From CAYQLT01 sp964418425 (lineage in GTDB: Bacteria; Bacillota; Limnochordia; Limnochordales; Geochordaceae): a DNA stretch of 5,909 nt. Position numbers and translations under genes: made by a program. This document shows, piece by piece, positions 1 to 5,909 of this stretch (within the stretch, counting starts at the first letter, position 1; every line of letters begins with the position of its first letter). The notes under the pieces are model-generated. The model worked only from the letters and a program-made list of their open reading frames with translations, did no database searches and was not told the DNA's origin. The DNA lies in NCBI GenBank assembly GCA_964418425.1, contig CAYQLT010000101.1, forward strand, positions 1 through 5,909, in the 5' to 3' direction.

Positions 1-2
1 TT

Positions 3-1817
3 AGCGTACGAAAGGGCGCGGAGTTCGCCCGCCGCCTCCCCGGCACCTGGCCGTCGCCGCAAGATCAGGCGCCCCCGGCGGGACCGGAGGTGCAGCCGCT
101 GGCGGAGGTGGTACGGGCGGCTGCCTCTGGCGGGCAGGGCGGGGCAGCGGGGCTGCGCGCGGGCGGACAGCCGCCGGGTGCCGGGGTCGCGAGCGGTGCC
201 ACGGCCGCCGCCGGAGCCGGGGCAGGCGGGTCGACTGTGGCCATGGGCGATCTGGTGACGTACGCGCCGGCCCAGGCCACGGTGGTGTGGGGTGCCGTCC
301 CCGTGGTCAAGGCGCTGACCGGGGAGACCGTGGGATTCATGGCCGTGCGGTGGCCGGCCGGTCTCTTCGAGCACCTGCTGGCAGGCGGCGGGGAGATGGG
401 AGCCTCCGGCCGGCTGTACCTCTCGGGGCCGGACGGGCGCCTGCGGGTGGCGACGGCCGGGCTGCAGGCCGGAAGCCCGGTGCCGGCCCACCTGAGCACG
501 CTGGTGGGCCAGGCGGCCTCGGCCGGCTCGGCCTGGATGGCGGTACGCGACGCTTCCGGAGAGGCCCGCATGGCGGTGGGCCGCCGGTTTGCGTGGCGGG
601 GCCACACGTGGGTGGCGGTGGCGGAGCGGGCCCGCTCGGAGATGCTGGCGCCGCTGGAAGGGTTCCGGCGCACGGTGATGGGGGCGGGCGTCGGGGTCAG
701 CGTCATCGGGCTGGTGGTGGCGCTGGCCATCGCGACGGGCATCAGCCGCCCGATCCGGGGAGTGGTGGGCGGGCTTGAGGGGATCGCCCGGGGGCGGGGC
801 GATCTCACCGCCCGGCTGAAGGTGGCGTCGGGCGATGAGGTGGGGGAGCTGGCGGGAGCGTTTAACGCCTTCATCGGTTCCCTGCAGGGGCTCATCCGGG
901 AAGTGGGGGATGCGGCCCGGGAGCTGGAGCAGTCGGCGGCCAACCTCTCCCATTCGGTGGGAGAGCTGCGGGGCTCGGCCCGCCAGGTGAGCGAGACCAT
1001 CCAGCAGATGGCCCAGGGCGCCGAACAGCAAAGCCGGCTCGCCTCCCAGACCGACGAGCAGATGCGCCAGGCGATGGGCCAGGTGGACGAGCTGGTGCAG
1101 CTCAGCGCCCGGATGAGCGAGGCGGCTGCGGCAGCCCGGGAGCGGGCGACGGATGGCGCTCGTGCCATGGAAACCATGGGCGAGCGCATGCAGGCCATCC
1201 AACGGGCAGCCGGGGAGTGGTCCCAGCGGGTGCAGGCTCTGGGGCGGCGTTCGGAAGAAATCGGGCGGATCGTCGAAACCATCACAGCCATCGCCGAACA
1301 GACCAATCTCCTGGCCCTCAACGCCGCCATCGAGGCGGCCCGGGCGGGCCAGCACGGGCGGGGGTTCGCGGTGGTGGCCGACGAGGTGCGCCGGCTGGCC
1401 GAGCAGGCCGGGTCGGCCGCCTCCAGCATCGGGCAGCTGCTGCGCCAGATCGACCAGGAGGCCCGGGGAGCGGTGGCCGGCATGGAGCAGGGAAGCCAGG
1501 CCATCGGCCAGGGCACGGCCGCGGTGCAGGCCGCCCTCCAGCAGTTTGGGGCCGTCCAGGAGGCCGTTCGCCAGGTGGTGTCGGGGATCGAGGCGGTGGC
1601 CAGTACCGCCCGGGCCGTCGCCTCCCGCATCGGCGAGGCGGGGGGAGCGGTTCAGAATATCGTGGCCGTGACGGAGCAGACCGCTGCGGGGGCCGAGGAG
1701 ATCTCTGCCAGTGCCCAAGAGCAGGCGGCCGCCATCGATCAGATGGCCGCCATGGCCGGGCGGGTGGCGGAGCAGGCGAGGCGACTGGCCCAGCAGGTGG
1801 CCGGCTTCAAGGTGTGA
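3..1817 (+). CDS. Methyl-accepting chemotaxis protein (5' partial)
   Basis: Transmembrane chemoreceptor that signals through CheW/CheA to the flagellar motor. The frame is open to the left edge with no stop, so the gene starts upstream; 604 residues are visible (numbered from position 3). Residues 1-224 look like the end of a periplasmic Cache-like sensor domain, including a GDLVTYAP stretch and a HTWVAVAE strand just before the membrane. The first membrane helix must lie off the window. Residues 225-247 are hydrophobic (second membrane helix), followed by HAMP at about 248-301 (SRPI, then GDEVGELAGAFN). The signalling coiled coil follows; its hairpin tip at about 427-468 contains EQTNLLALNAAIEAARAG and GRGFAVVADEVRRLAEQ, the conserved CheW/CheA contact region. 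The C terminus ends in GFKV, with no CheR-binding NWETF-like pentapeptide. A GTG at 90 is a possible start by rule, but it would remove the first membrane helix and lies inside the sensor domain. The ligand is unknown. MCP assignment is very secure; the sensor subtype is an inference. Confidence 0.95.
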   Translation, partial: SVRKGAEFARRLPGTWPSPQDQAPPAGPEVQPLAEVVRAAASGGQGGAAGLRAGGQPPGAGVASGATAAAGAGAGGSTVAMGDLVTYAPAQATVVWGAVPVVKALTGETVGFMAVRWPAGLFEHLLAGGGEMGASGRLYLSGPDGRLRVATAGLQAGSPVPAHLSTLVGQAASAGSAWMAVRDASGEARMAVGRRFAWRGHTWVAVAERARSEMLAPLEGFRRTVMGAGVGVSVIGLVVALAIATGISRPIRGVVGGLEGIARGRGDLTARLKVASGDEVGELAGAFNAFIGSLQGLIREVGDAARELEQSAANLSHSVGELRGSARQVSETIQQMAQGAEQQSRLASQTDEQMRQAMGQVDELVQLSARMSEAAAAARERATDGARAMETMGERMQAIQRAAGEWSQRVQALGRRSEEIGRIVETITAIAEQTNLLALNAAIEAARAGQHGRGFAVVADEVRRLAEQAGSAASSIGQLLRQIDQEARGAVAGMEQGSQAIGQGTAAVQAALQQFGAVQEAVRQVVSGIEAVASTARAVASRIGEAGGAVQNIVAVTEQTAAGAEEISASAQEQAAAIDQMAAMAGRVAEQARRLAQQVAGFKV

Positions 1818-1829
1818 GGGGGGCCGCAG

Positions 1830-2648
1830 ATGAGCCAGGGAACGCAAGCCGGGCGGCAGGAGACGAGCGGGTCGGCCCTGGTACTGTATGAGGTTCGGGA
1901 CCGGGTGGCTTTGCTCACCCTCAACCGGCCGGAAAAGTACAACGCCTTGAGCCTGGAAGTGTTGAAAGCGTTGGCCGCCGCCGTGGACCGGGCGGAGGCG
2001 GACGACGACGTGGGTGCGCTCGTGCTGCGAGGTGCCGGCCGGCACTTCTGCGCAGGGGCCGACCTTAACGAGATCGCCGCCGTCGGCTCCCTGGCGGAGG
2101 CGCAGCGATGGCTGGATGAGCGGGTGCCCTATTTTGAGCGGTTGGCTCGCTGTCCGAAGCCGGTGATTGCGGCACTTCACGGCTTTACGCTGGGCGGGGG
2201 CCTGGAGCTGGCCATGCAGGCAGACCTGCGCGTGGCGGGCGAATCCGCGCAGCTCGGCCAGCCTGAGATCCTGGTGGGGATCATGCCCGGCGCGGGGGGA
2301 ACCCAGCGGCTGGCCCGGCTGGTCGGGCTGGGCCGGGCGCTGGAATGGCTGCTGACGGGAGACCGGATGAACGCGCAGGAGGCGTGGCGCATCGGGCTGG
2401 TCAACCGGGTGGTGCCCGATGAGGAGCTTTTGCAGGCGGCGGAGGAGCTGGCCCGACTGCTCACCCGTCAGCCGCCGTTGAGCGTGCTGTATATCAAACG
2501 CTGCACCCGCGAGGGGCTGCAGATGGCGCTGGAGCAGGGGCTGGCTCTGGAGCGCCAGGCCTTTGTGGCCACTCTGGCCAGCGAAGACCGCCGGGAGGGG
2601 GTCAGCGCCTTCTTGGAAAAGCGCACCCCCCGCTTCCAGGGGCGCTGA
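1830..2648 (+). CDS. Enoyl-CoA hydratase/isomerase family protein (crotonase fold)
   Basis: Likely hydrates trans-2-enoyl-CoA to 3-hydroxyacyl-CoA, the second step of beta-oxidation, in the cytoplasm. The 272 residues match the usual bacterial length. Residues 30-40 (TLNRPEKYNAL) begin the crotonase core, and HFCAGADLNEI (72-82) is the CoA/oxyanion-hole segment. GGGLELAM places a glutamate at 126, and GQPEILVG places one at 146. These are 20 residues apart, like the catalytic pair Glu144/Glu164 of rat mitochondrial enoyl-CoA hydratase, so hydratase activity is favoured over an isomerase or other crotonase. PGAGGTQRL (153-161), LTGDRMNAQEA and the C-terminal EDRREGVSAFLEKR are also typical. 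The ATG at 1830 is chosen because a purine-rich GAGGGGGG (1816-1823) lies 6 nt upstream, overlapping the stop of the chemoreceptor gene. The 12-nt spacing suggests co-transcription and perhaps translational coupling. Chain-length preference cannot be read from the sequence. Confidence 0.95.
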   Translation: MSQGTQAGRQETSGSALVLYEVRDRVALLTLNRPEKYNALSLEVLKALAAAVDRAEADDDVGALVLRGAGRHFCAGADLNEIAAVGSLAEAQRWLDERVPYFERLARCPKPVIAALHGFTLGGGLELAMQADLRVAGESAQLGQPEILVGIMPGAGGTQRLARLVGLGRALEWLLTGDRMNAQEAWRIGLVNRVVPDEELLQAAEELARLLTRQPPLSVLYIKRCTREGLQMALEQGLALERQAFVATLASEDRREGVSAFLEKRTPRFQGR

Positions 2649-2721
2649 CGGCCGCTCGTCGCAGGGGCGCGGACGGGCATGTTGGGGCCGAGCCATTTCG
2701 AGGGCAGGGGTTGAGCAGGGG

Positions 2722-4052
2722 ATGGCACCGGCGCACCCTTATTTTCGGCCGGAGCACGAGGCCATCCGGCAGACGGTTCGGCAGGTCGTCCAGCGCTACC
2801 TCAAGCCCCACGCAGGCGAGTGGGAGAGGGCCGGGGGGTTCCCAAAGGAGGTCTTCCGGATCCTGGGCGAACACGGCCTTCTGGGCCTTCGCTGTCCGCC
2901 GGAGCTGGGAGGCGCCGGGTTGGACTGGTTTGCCACGCTGGCCTTCGTCGAGGAGCTTCACCGCTGCGGCATGGGCGGGCTGTCCATGGGGGTGATGGCC
3001 CACACGGAGATGGCCATGCCGCCCATCCTGCAGTTCGGAAGCCCCGAGCAGCACCGGCGTTTTCTGCCCGACGCCATCGCGGGAAGCTCGGTGCTCGCCA
3101 TCGCCATGACGGAGCCCGAGGCGGGCTCGGACCTGGCCGGGATCCGGACGACGGCTCGGAGGGTCTCCGGGGGCTGGGTGCTCAGCGGCTCCAAGACGTT
3201 CATCACCAACGGGGCCATCGCCGATCGAGTGCTGGTGGCGGCCAGGACCCGTCCAGGCGACGGCCACCAGGGCTTGAGCCTGTTTGTGGTGGAGCGGGGG
3301 ACGCCGGGTTTCCGGACGGTGCGCACCATCGAGAAGGTGGNNNNNNNNNNNNNNNNNNNNNNNNNNNNNNNNNNNNNNNNNNNNNNNNNNNNNNNNNNNN
3401 NNNNNNNNNNNNNNNNNNNNNNNNNNNNNNNNNNNNNNNNGTGGTGGAGCGGGGGACGCCGGGTTTCCGGACGGTGCGCACCATCGAGAAGGTGGGCATG
3501 CACTCCTCGGACACGGGCGAGCTGCTGTTTGAGGACTGCTTCGTGCCGGAGGATCACCTCATCGGGGAGGAAAACCGGGGCTTTTACCACCTGATGTGGG
3601 AGCTTCAGGGGGAACGGCTCGCTATCGCCGCCGGCGTGCTCTCGATGGCTCAGCAGGCCTTCGAGCAGGCCATGCAGTACGTGCAGGCGCGCCACGCCTT
3701 CGGGCAGCCCATCGGCCGCTTCCAGGCGTTGCAGCACCGGCTGGCGGACATGGCCGCGCAGCTGGAGGCGGCCCGGCAGCTGATCTACTGGGCGGCCTGG
3801 AGGTTTGACCGGGGGCTTCCTGCGGTCAAGGAGATCATGATGGCCAAGCTGGTGGCCGCCCGGACGGCGTTTCGGGTTGCTGACGAGGCGATGCAGATGC
3901 ACGGCGGTTACGGCTATACCATGGAGTTCGACGTGCAGCGCATCTGGCGGGACGTGCGGTTGTACCGCATCGGCGGGGGAACCGATGAGGTGCTGCGGGA
4001 GATCATCGCCCGTGAGTTGGGGCTGAGGCCCAGCCGGCGGGCGGAGCCGTGA
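2722..4052 (+). CDS. Acyl-CoA dehydrogenase, long-chain/isovaleryl type, interrupted by assembly gap
   Basis: FAD enzyme that oxidises an acyl-CoA to the trans-2-enoyl-CoA and passes electrons to ETF. As written the frame is broken by 100 Ns. Removing the Ns and one copy of the flanking 55-base repeat (155 bases) gives one frame of 391 residues, the normal family length. In that numbering, AIAMTEPEAGSD (126-137) and KTFITNG (158-164) are the flavin/substrate-binding middle region, and AFGQPIGRFQALQ begins the C-terminal helical domain. The usual catalytic YEGT motif is GGGT here, with Gly367 where medium- and short-chain enzymes carry Glu. Glu246 in GERLAIAAG instead aligns with the helix-G catalytic Glu of LCAD and isovaleryl-CoA dehydrogenase (LERLVLAGG in human IVD). 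The enzyme should therefore be active and of the LCAD/IVD class; substrate is undecided between long-chain and branched acyl-CoA. The ATG at 2722 begins where family similarity begins; the ribosome site is weak (AGGGG at 2706-2710). It lies 73 bp after the hydratase gene and 22 bp before the next dehydrogenase gene. Confidence 0.92.
3286..3340 (+). repeat. Left copy of 55-bp exact duplicate flanking the gap
   Basis: These 55 bases run directly into the Ns and are identical to 3441-3495. They encode VVERGTPGF through IEKV of the acyl-CoA dehydrogenase. The identity stops exactly at the gap edge, as expected of an unmerged contig overlap and not of a biological repeat. Confidence 0.97.
3341..3440. 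other. Assembly gap of 100 Ns
   Basis: Exactly 100 undetermined bases, a size commonly used as a placeholder for a gap of unknown length. The flanking 55-base identity implies that the two contigs overlap, so the true gap length is probably minus 55, with no missing sequence. Confidence 0.99.
3441..3495 (+). repeat. Right copy of 55-bp exact duplicate flanking the gap
   Basis: Begins at the first base after the Ns and matches 3286-3340 base for base, then continues into GMHSSDTGELLF of the dehydrogenase. This copy connects to the rest of the gene. Keeping only one copy puts the upstream and downstream frames in phase. Confidence 0.97.
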
Positions 4053-4057
4053 AGGGT

Positions 4058-4064
4058 GGAGGTG
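4058..4064 (+). promoter_or_regulatory. Shine-Dalgarno candidate for the second dehydrogenase
   Basis: GGAGGTG lies 10 nt before the GTG at 4075. A weaker CGGAG at 4066-4070 lies 4 nt before 4075 and 10 nt before a second in-frame GTG at 4081. No other in-frame start lies between here and the preceding gene's stop. The start is therefore 4075 or 4081, a difference of two residues. Confidence 0.5.
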
Positions 4065-4074
4065 GCGGAGAGCG

Positions 4075-5244
4075 GTGGCGGTGGCGACGGCAGGCTGGCA
4101 GCTCACCGAGGAGCAGGAGGCCTTTCGCAAGCTCGCCCGGGAGCTGGCCGAGAGCAGGGTGGCTCCCCGAGCGCCGGAGTACGACCGCACGGGTGAGTTT
4201 CCGTGGGACCTGGTGCAGCTGTATCGGGAGCAGGGGCTGTTCAGCCTATGCATCCCGGAGGCGTACGGCGGGGCGGGGGCGGATCTGCTCACGCTGTGCG
4301 TGGTCATAGAGGAGCTGGCGCGGGTGGATGCGACGGCGGCGCTGATCCTGGCGGTGCAGGAGCTGGGGGCGCTGCCCATCATCCTGGGGGCAAGCCACGA
4401 ACAAAAAAGCCGCTGGCTGCCCGCGCTGGCCACGGGGGAGAAGCTGGCGGCCTTTGCCCTCACCGAACCGGAGGCGGGGTCCGATGCGGCTTCGCTGCGT
4501 ACCCGGGCGCGGCGAGTGGAGGGCGGCTGGGTGCTGGATGGCACCAAGCGCTTCATCAGCAACGGCAGCGTGGCGGATGTCCTGACCGTCTTCGCCCAGA
4601 CCGACCCGGCGCTGGGCCACCGGGGCATTGTCTGCTTTGTGGTGGAGAAGGGGACGCCGGGGTTTGCGGTGAGCCGCCTGGAGGAGAAGATGGGGCTGCA
4701 CGCCTCGCCGACGGCGGAGCTTACGTTCGACGGGTGCTTCGTGCCCGACGAACAGCGGATCGGCGAGGTGGGCGAGGGCTTCAAGATCGCGCTCATGACC
4801 CTGGACCGGTCGCGGCCCGGGGTGGCGGCGCAGGCGCTGGGGATTGCGCAGGGAGCGCTGGACTACGCCGTGCGGTACATGAAGGAGCGGCGGCAGTTTG
4901 GCAAGCTCCTGGCGGAGTTTCAGGGCCTTCAGTTTATGATCGCGGACATGGCCACCCAGGTGGAGGCGGCCCGGCAGCTTTTGTATTATGCCTGCCGGCT
5001 GATCGAGGCCCACGGGCCGGGGCGGCTTCCCGCATCGGTCAACCGGTACGCCGCGATGGCCAAGATGTTTTGCTCGGACACCGCCATGCGGGTGACCACG
5101 GATGCGGTGCAGATCCTGGGCGGCTACGGTTACGTCAAGGACCACCCCGTGGAACGGATGATGCGCGACGCAAAGATCACCCAGATCTACGAGGGAACCA
5201 ACCAGATCCAGCGCCTGGTGATCGCCCGAAGCTACTTTGACTGA
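4075..5244 (+). CDS. Acyl-CoA dehydrogenase, medium/short-chain type
   Basis: Second FAD-dependent acyl-CoA dehydrogenase, expected to form a trans-2-enoyl-CoA and reduce ETF in the cytoplasm. It has 389 residues, full family length. Residues 1-120 are the N-terminal helical domain. AFALTEPEAGSD (126-137) and KRFISNG (158-164) are the flavin/substrate signature. LDRSRPGVAAQALGIAQGALD (243-263) resembles the DKTRP region of MCAD, and RRQFGKLLAEFQGLQ (272-286) starts the C-terminal helices. ILGGYGY (347-353) leads to QIYEGTNQIQR (370-380), where Glu373 is the canonical catalytic base of MCAD/SCAD/butyryl-CoA dehydrogenases. This differs from the preceding dehydrogenase, whose base sits on helix G, so the two probably cover different substrates. 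The start is GTG at 4075 (alternative 4081), 22 nt after the upstream stop, consistent with one operon. Its 3' end overlaps the convergent regulator gene by 13 bp. Acyl chain preference is not decidable here. Confidence 0.95.
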   Translation: MAVATAGWQLTEEQEAFRKLARELAESRVAPRAPEYDRTGEFPWDLVQLYREQGLFSLCIPEAYGGAGADLLTLCVVIEELARVDATAALILAVQELGALPIILGASHEQKSRWLPALATGEKLAAFALTEPEAGSDAASLRTRARRVEGGWVLDGTKRFISNGSVADVLTVFAQTDPALGHRGIVCFVVEKGTPGFAVSRLEEKMGLHASPTAELTFDGCFVPDEQRIGEVGEGFKIALMTLDRSRPGVAAQALGIAQGALDYAVRYMKERRQFGKLLAEFQGLQFMIADMATQVEAARQLLYYACRLIEAHGPGRLPASVNRYAAMAKMFCSDTAMRVTTDAVQILGGYGYVKDHPVERMMRDAKITQIYEGTNQIQRLVIARSYFD

Positions 5245-5909
5245 GCCCTGGGGGCGCTGCGGGGCGAGGCCCCAAGGGGGCGGGGATTCGGGGCCGGTTC
5301 GTTGGATGAGGTCGTGGAGGCCCTGCGAGTTGCGGCCACCGGCGGCGGGGCTTTCGGCCCGCGCCGCGGGGCGGCGAGGGCCTCGACAGAGGAGGGCGCC
5401 TCCGGCTGGCCCAGCTGGCGGGTCAGCAGAGCCGCCAGTTCGTCCCGGCCCCGCACGCCGCACTTTTCGTAAATGTGCCGCAGGTGCGTGCGCAGGGTGT
5501 TGCGGGTGATGTAAAGGGCCGCGGCGATGTCCTTGAGGACCATTTGGTCGTAGACAAGCCGCAGCGCCACTTCACGCTCTCTCGGGGTCAGGCCAAAGGC
5601 GCGCAGCACCATATCGGCCTCTGCGCGCGTCGCATGGGAGGGCGTACCCGGGCTCAGGCGAGGCACGCTCGCTCCACGGGAGGGCTCCCGGAACCGGCTC
5701 ACCGGGCGCGGGGCTGTCCCGGATGCCTCCGGGGCTTCGTGAGGTCGCCCAGGCCGGCGGGCAAGGGTCGCGCCTCCCAACGCCAGCGCCCCGAAAAGCC
5801 CCAGCAAGGCCACGCTGGGTACCGGGTCGGGGTGAGCCCGGAGGGCGGAAGCTCCCGTCACGAAAGTTTCAGACGCCAGGATACCTGCTGCAAAGCCCAG
5901 CGCCATGCA
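5232..5909 (-). CDS. LuxR-family transcriptional regulator with membrane segments (5' partial)
   Basis: DNA-binding regulator with a C-terminal LuxR-type helix-turn-helix. Numbered from the ATG at 5906-5904, there are 224 residues, but the codon before it is sense (TGC) and the frame runs off the right edge, so this is probably only the C-terminal part. Residues 1-22 and 30-49 are hydrophobic, consistent with the last helices of a multi-span membrane domain, and are followed by a basic RRPGRP stretch expected on the cytoplasmic side. After a Pro/Ser/Arg linker, the HTH at 106-161 (5424-5591) starts LTPREREVALRL, continues KDIAAALYITRNTLRTH with the recognition helix, and ends IYEKCGVRGRDELAALL. 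There is no visible response-regulator receiver domain. A Pro/Ala/Arg-rich tail of about 60 residues follows to a TAG at 5234-5232, overlapping the dehydrogenase 3' end by 13 bp. Target genes and signal are unknown; control of the neighbouring operon is only a guess. Confidence 0.85.
   Translation of the reverse strand, partial: CMALGFAAGILASETFVTGASALRAHPDPVPSVALLGLFGALALGGATLARRPGRPHEAPEASGTAPRPVSRFREPSRGASVPRLSPGTPSHATRAEADMVLRAFGLTPREREVALRLVYDQMVLKDIAAALYITRNTLRTHLRHIYEKCGVRGRDELAALLTRQLGQPEAPSSVEALAAPRRGPKAPPPVAATRRASTTSSNEPAPNPRPLGASPRSAPRAQSK
5246..5278 (+). terminator. GC-rich hairpin just after the operon's last stop
   Basis: CCCTGGGGGC (5246-5255) can pair with GCCCCAAGGG (5269-5278): 9 of 10 pairs with a single G-A mismatch, and a 13-nt loop. 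It begins 2 nt after the TGA of the second dehydrogenase, a fitting place for a terminator. No T-run follows, so intrinsic termination is uncertain. The site also lies inside the coding tail of the convergent regulator gene, and chance pairing is possible in such G+C-rich DNA. Confidence 0.3.

Noticed and set aside
90..92. GTG at 90 as the true start of the chemoreceptor
   Set aside because: The frame is open upstream to the window edge with sensor-like sequence (SVRKGAEFARRL), and starting here would leave a receptor without its first membrane helix or a complete sensor domain.
65..1630. Long open frame on the minus strand (521 codons) across the chemoreceptor gene
   Set aside because: Its product is Ser/Pro/Arg/Ala-rich with no recognisable motif, and it is antisense to a clearly conserved gene. 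Long antisense frames are expected in G+C-rich coding DNA.
2679..2681. ATG at 2679 as an upstream start for the first dehydrogenase
   Set aside because: It is in a different frame and meets a TGA after 11 codons.
2649..2721. A promoter or terminator between the hydratase and first dehydrogenase genes
   Set aside because: I see no convincing -35/-10 pair, inverted repeat with T-run, or operator-like palindrome in these 73 bases.
3286..3495. A genuine tandem repeat or internal duplication in the first dehydrogenase
   Set aside because: The identity is exact, ends precisely at the N borders, and removal of one copy restores frame and family length; an artefact explains all of this.
4638..4668. 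Similarity between the gap-flanking repeat and the matching part of the second dehydrogenase (VVEKGTPGF) as the cause of the assembly break
   Set aside because: The two genes share only short exact stretches here (about 12 bases), too short to confuse an assembler at an overlap of 55 bases; it is ordinary family conservation.
2958..4796. Very long minus-strand open frame (612 codons) across both dehydrogenase genes
   Set aside because: It only stays open because the Ns are read as sense codons; it is antisense to two conserved enzymes and its composition is not protein-like.
4246..5463. Minus-strand open frame (405 codons) opposite the second dehydrogenase
   Set aside because: A shadow of the conserved plus-strand gene, rich in Arg, Pro, Gly and His, with no domain signature.

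Overview
This is a strongly G+C-rich bacterial window. It carries a short rightward set of fatty-acid (or branched acyl-CoA) degradation genes, and both ends of the window cut through genes. The GTG start, tight gene packing, chemoreceptor and ETF-type acyl-CoA dehydrogenases point to a motile, heterotrophic, high-G+C bacterium. The membrane-linked LuxR regulator would fit a high-G+C Bacillota or actinobacterial-type lineage, but nothing here fixes the taxon. The 100-N gap shows that this is a draft, possibly metagenomic, assembly.

Layout, left to right. (1) Positions 3-1817, +: a methyl-accepting chemotaxis protein whose 5' end lies off the window. It has the end of a periplasmic sensor domain, one membrane segment, HAMP and a signalling domain. 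(2) 1830-2648, +: an enoyl-CoA hydratase with both catalytic glutamates. (3) 2722-4052, +: an acyl-CoA dehydrogenase of the long-chain/isovaleryl type, interrupted by a 100-N gap. (4) 4075-5244, +: a second acyl-CoA dehydrogenase of the medium/short-chain type. (5) 5232-5909, -: the C-terminal part of a LuxR-type regulator with two predicted membrane segments before the HTH domain. It overlaps gene 4 tail to tail by 13 bp, and its 5' end lies off the window.

How the genes fit together. Each dehydrogenase would make a trans-2-enoyl-CoA and pass electrons to ETF, and the hydratase would add water to give the 3-hydroxyacyl-CoA. The 3-hydroxyacyl-CoA dehydrogenase, thiolase, acyl-CoA ligase and ETF genes are not in view. 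The chemoreceptor stop is 12 nt from the hydratase start, so sensing and catabolism may share a transcript.

The most important technical point is that the gap is almost certainly an assembly artefact. The 55 bases before the Ns (3286-3340) are identical to the 55 bases after them (3441-3495). Removing one copy plus the Ns (155 bases) restores a single uninterrupted 391-residue reading frame. I found no mobile element, CRISPR array, RNA gene or convincing new biological system; apart from the gap, the window looks ordinary.
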